A stretch of DNA of 64,000 bases, taken from NCBI GenBank assembly GCA_947247005.1, contig OX365953.1, positions 9,801,001 to 9,865,000 of the forward strand. Direction: 5' to 3'. The first letter of the stretch is position 1; every line of letters begins with the position of its first letter. Under the pieces are notes generated by a model, which saw nothing but the letters and a program-made list of their open reading frames with translations, made no database searches and was not told the origin of the DNA. The DNA is from Spisula solida (taxonomy: Eukaryota > Mollusca > Bivalvia > Venerida > Mactridae). A program made the translations under genes and the position numbers. Shown in pieces: positions 60,664 to 64,000 of the stretch.

Positions 60664-60960
60664 GTGACGTTACATTGGCGGTTACCTGTAGGACACCCCG
60701 TTAGCTTTTATTGCCGACGGGAGTACATCCCAAAGGCAGTGACAACGACGCATAATGTCAGGAACACACCGGCAGTTGTTCTCCCGATGCATCCCGACCC
60801 AACCCCCCGATTCATCACGATTCCTCCGATGTTTCATTACCTCCCGAAACTTCGACTAGACCACGGAGATCCTGTTCCCGATCTATGCCTCGAGAAGCCC
60901 ACTAATTTTAATCCGGGCACAAAATGCTCAGTGGGGTCTAGGCTTAATATTCGAGAGGTC
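60664..60960. repeat. Motif-rich region similar to 17.3-17.5 kb
   Basis: See 16880-17575. Dense 'cccga' words and an ordered weak match. Non-coding. Confidence 0.35.
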
Positions 60961-61449
60961 TCGATTGCTATTTGGTCGAGAATAAAATGTGGATATTTGG
61001 GCTTTAATCTTAAACAACAACCGCCATTTCTTTCTACGCTATAATGAAGATATGAGATGTCATGTTTTTAACATTCATAACATAGCTTTACGATCGAGCA
61101 AACACGTACACAAATATAACAATAATAGGTCAAAGGTCAAGGATCTTCAGTTTTTTGTACGTGGATTTATTTGAAAGAGCCAGTTTTAAACAGGACCAAA
61201 CGCCAATACAATGGCAATAAATGGAGTTTTAAAATAGGTTGCCAATTCCTCATGTAAAATCCTAAGGTCACGGTGACATAAATGTTTTCAAATGTCTGAC
61301 TTAAATCTGGATTAGTTTCAACCGTATAATTATATACGTTAATCGGAATCACAATTATCTAATTCAAAATTTATGAATACATATTTACTATTGACATGAA
61401 GTCTGTTGTCAATGAAATACGGTAGTGTAAACATTGTAAGGGTAGATTA
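60961..61449. other. Non-coding stretch
   Basis: Nothing supported. Confidence 0.5.
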
Positions 61450-61829
61450 TAGCACATGGGTCAATGACACTGTGTGGAAGCTACGTGTCTAGATCGGGAC
61501 CCATTTCGTCCACAAACCGGGTCGATTCAGGTAGCTTGTAATTTTTTTGACAAAACATATTTGATTAATGTTGGCAAATTATGAACGAGTAGCTCCCCCT
61601 GTCATAGCCAAATTACCGTAGCTCTTACAGATGTGGCGATTGTTAAAGGTGCAACAGCGCATTTACCCAATCACCACATGCCAAGCTACGGTTCGGAACA
61701 ATTCACTTACATATGTCATTACAACTACATTTAAAGTTATTATCTAATAGCAGAGACTATAGTCTATAGACTATAGCGATAATAAAGAACCCACCAGCAA
61801 AATAGTTAAATGGGACGAAATAAGTAAAA
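61450..61829. repeat. Dispersed repeat, copy 2 of the 44-kb pair, split by the transposon
   Basis: Matches 44070-44400 in order; its last matching part ('accagcaaaatag...gacgaaataagtaaaa') runs up to the transposon's left end, so the transposon appears to have landed in this repeat. Confidence 0.6.
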
Positions 61830-62231
61830 CCCCTGTCACACGCGGCGACCGTACGGCGTCCAAAAATATTTTCAGAACGCCAACGCAGCGCAGTACGATC
61901 GCAAGCATCGCCGCAACATCGCAGTGGCATCGCCAGTGGACGCGGCGGGATCGCGTAGAACGCCGAGTGACGGCGCGCATTTTGGGTATGCTCAAAACAA
62001 TCGCCGTCGGTCGGCGCTCTAAAAAGCGCGTGGTAGGGTCGCGGTTGAAGCGCAATACGATCTCTATCAACGCCACGGGAACTCCGCGGTAGCGCAGAGA
62101 GATCGCAGCGAGGACGCCGCTGTGGTACTTGGTGTTTGCACGGAGACTGCACGGCGTTCAAGGAGATGTCACTGCGACTCTTATGGGCGTCTACGGCGCT
62201 TGTACGGAGTGTTATTTATTTTACTGCGCTC

Positions 62232-63505
62232 TCACAACGACTCTACGGAGTTGTAACTGCGATCATTGAAACATAGCCAAAGGGACGGATGTAGGCTCAC
62301 CATTACCTCCTTTGTCCAATTGGCGTAACGTGTCCCTTCTGTTGCCTTGGATGGGACAAGCAGCTCGAACACTTTAGCCTGGAAAGCGACAGATTGTTCT
62401 TCCCTGGTCGAGATAGTGTTCAGCAGTCGTTCCTCCTTGGCTTTCTTTGAGGATGATTTTGCTGATCTCCGGTATGGAGGGTCTAAAAGCTCAGGAGTGG
62501 TTGTTACTATTTCTGTGTCAACTGGCTCCTGTAAATGCTTGTCGTTTACGTCTCCAACTGAATCTGTGTCTGCTAGTTTCTGCTTTAGCTGTAAGTATAA
62601 AAAATAGCAATAAAGGACTCAATCGAAACAATAATAATAGGTATTATTATAACAGACAGGGTGCGAAACATTCACAAAAAATAGCACCATACTACAAATA
62701 CAATTAACAAATTCCAGGAACATAACGATGAGACAGTATGATATAACCTTTAAGTTAGTAGATCTATGTTAAACATATAATAGCTTGATGATAAACGAGC
62801 ATATGGGTAACAAATACCTAAAGCACCCCAATACTGAATAGTTCATTTTACAAATTAAATGAACGTTAGAAAGTTAGGTCTACTTACACTGACTGTTGGT
62901 TTCTTCTTGACTTCGATGACGTGGGATTTCAACCAATCGAAGTTCGAAAGGATCCAATGGTCTCGCTCTGTCAATTCGGACGTGCCAGTTCCAGACTTCC
63001 TGTGCATAAGGCTGGTAAAGCGGGTGCAAATTGACCTGTACCAGGTCTTTAACACCTGAACGTCCTTCCCCAGACTGGTTTCGAGTACCATAGAGCATCT
63101 TTCTTTCTAATGTCCTTGTATGCGTTTAGCTTTTTGTTATACAACTGTTGGTTATCACTTAACCATGTGGCCAATATATCCTCCTCTTGGTCAATAGTCA
63201 GGTCTGTAACAGTTTTGACTTTCTTTTGGGGCTGGCTGGGACTCTTTGATCGAGTGCTAGAGCGAGATGACTGCGACTTTGGTGATTCATCTCGAATTTC
63301 ACGCATGGTCTTGGCTGGCTGCTGGTCGATACCCTGAGAAGCAGGGTTAGAGGTAGTGTCCGAACATAATGCCTGTGGTGAATTATCCCAGGGATCCTTG
63401 GTTGATGACGGTTTATCTGTTGTGCTATCTTCTAACGATGGCGATAGAGTGCTTTCCTATTTGTTTTCTGGCTTTAGCAGATTTTTCCGCGCGTTTTGCT
63501 GGCAT
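62232..63505 (-). pseudogene. MADF/Myb-SANT-like DNA-binding protein gene, two exons, frameshifted
   Basis: Exon 1 (63505-62888) starts at an ATG encoding 'MPAKRAEKSAKARK', shifts frame near 63455, continues through a Ser-rich linker ('SQSSRSSTRSKSPSQPQKK'), and enters a MADF-like domain: 'TIDQEEDILATWLSDNQQLY', 'KKDALW', then after a second frameshift near 63075-63095 'GKDVQVLKTWYRSICTRF' and 'ELTERDHWILSNFDWL'. A GTAAGT donor (62887) and TACTTACAG acceptor (62589) bound a 299-bp intron. Exon 2 (62588-62232) keeps phase and is open for 118 codons ('EEQSVAFQAKVFELL', 'GTRYANWTKEVM'). The role expected is binding of transposon ends. The N-terminal ATG and first shift are less certain than the second. 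Confidence 0.72.
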
Positions 63506-63887
63506 TGCCTTATCTGTTCGAGTGCAAACATACAAATGATAAAGATGTTATTGTTACAAATACTATATATTGCGATCGTCTTCAACACACCTTTAAACTC
63601 AGTGGGGGGGGGGCTTGTACGAGCGCAGTATACACGCCGTGAAGGCGCAGTGAACGCGCAGCGAACACAGTGGACGCGCTGGGAGAGCGCCGACAGTCGC
63701 AACAAGAATTCCGTAGGCACGCAATAGAACTCCATAGGAACGCAGAGTGAACTCGGTAGCAACGCATATGTCGCCGTGAAAACGCCATGACTTGTCAAGT
63801 TACACGAACATATCAGATTTTCCGGCGATCACACGGTGTTCTGTAAATTTTAATAACGCCGGGCTGACGCAGTGGAAACGCACTGTG
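63506..63887. other. Transposon sub-terminal region
   Basis: GC-rich, with a G-run at 63604 and repeated 'aacgc', 'gcgcag', 'acgcgc' words; open frames here are by-products of the motif composition. Confidence 0.5.
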
Positions 63888-64000
63888 GTGTGACAGGGCC
63901 TTAAAGTTACAAGTTTGACTTTGAATAATATAAAATTGGCATACACGAAATTTCACATGTAAGGAATCATACAGTAAACTTAAATTTAGACCGTGCAAGT

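Larger units (their letters stand above)
61831..63898. mobile_element. 2.07-kb DNA transposon-like unit carrying a MADF/Myb-like gene
   Basis: CCCTGTCACAC at 61831-61841 is perfectly inverted as GTGTGACAGGG at 63888-63898. Both sub-terminal regions (61845-62230 and 63600-63870) are unusually GC-rich and made of degenerate 'acgccg', 'gcgcagt', 'gtggacgcg' words, unlike the AT-rich surroundings. Between them is a disrupted MADF-like gene. PIF/Harbinger elements are known to encode a Myb/MADF-like DNA-binding protein besides the DDE transposase, but no DDE frame is found here. TSD not identified. Superfamily is inferred. Confidence 0.68.

Noticed and set aside
61757..62161. 134-codon frame rich in Arg and Cys
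   Set aside because: Lies in the GC-rich sub-terminal field of the transposon; no domain, and explained by composition.

Overview
The window is eukaryotic nuclear DNA: AT-rich, gene-poor, with split coding exons and GT-AG introns, a metazoan signalling gene, non-LTR retrotransposons and many dispersed and tandem repeats. The repeat style (AGGTCA-rich modules, GGACGGAC runs ending near a GGGGGCATA block, 'gggccataact' modules, tRNA-headed SINEs) together with an NXPE gene points to a lophotrochozoan, most likely a bivalve mollusc. This is inferred from pattern, not from a search.

Layout. 1-5794 (minus strand) holds the 5' part of a UBASH3/STS/TULA homologue. Three coding exons (UBA domain and start of the 2H phosphoesterase domain) can be joined in phase; the rest of the gene lies off the left edge. 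Intron 1 contains a 56-bp VNTR and a LINE C-terminal fragment. 6-13 kb is non-coding with an ATTC microsatellite and dispersed repeats. 13.3-16.3 kb is a large minisatellite abutting a reverse transcriptase remnant. 22.5-23.5 kb, 24.6 kb, 25.8-26.7 kb and 28.9 kb hold further tandem arrays and a very large foldback palindrome. 30.5-32.2 kb carries an uninterrupted NXPE-family coding region, the only complete host-type gene in view. 38.5-42.8 kb is a nearly full-length minus-strand LINE (ORF1 tail, endonuclease, reverse transcriptase, zinc-knuckle C-terminus) broken by in-frame stops. 42.76-43.1 kb is an opposite-strand LINE tail. 44.9-47.1 kb is a decayed copy of the same LINE family, interrupted by a 1.1-kb insertion with inverted ends. 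51.6-53.4 kb and 55.5-56.0 kb are repeats. 58.27 kb has a possible first coding exon. 61.83-63.90 kb is a roughly 2-kb DNA transposon-like unit with matching inverted ends around a disrupted MADF/Myb-like gene.

There is no operon-like gene cooperation. UBASH3 and NXPE are independent host genes in a repeat-dominated landscape. I found no convincing new host system. The items most worth checking are the transposon carrying a DNA-binding gene but no visible transposase, the same-frame LINE ORFs separated by stops, the higher-order minisatellite, and the group of hairpin elements with AT-rich arms and CpG-rich tips.
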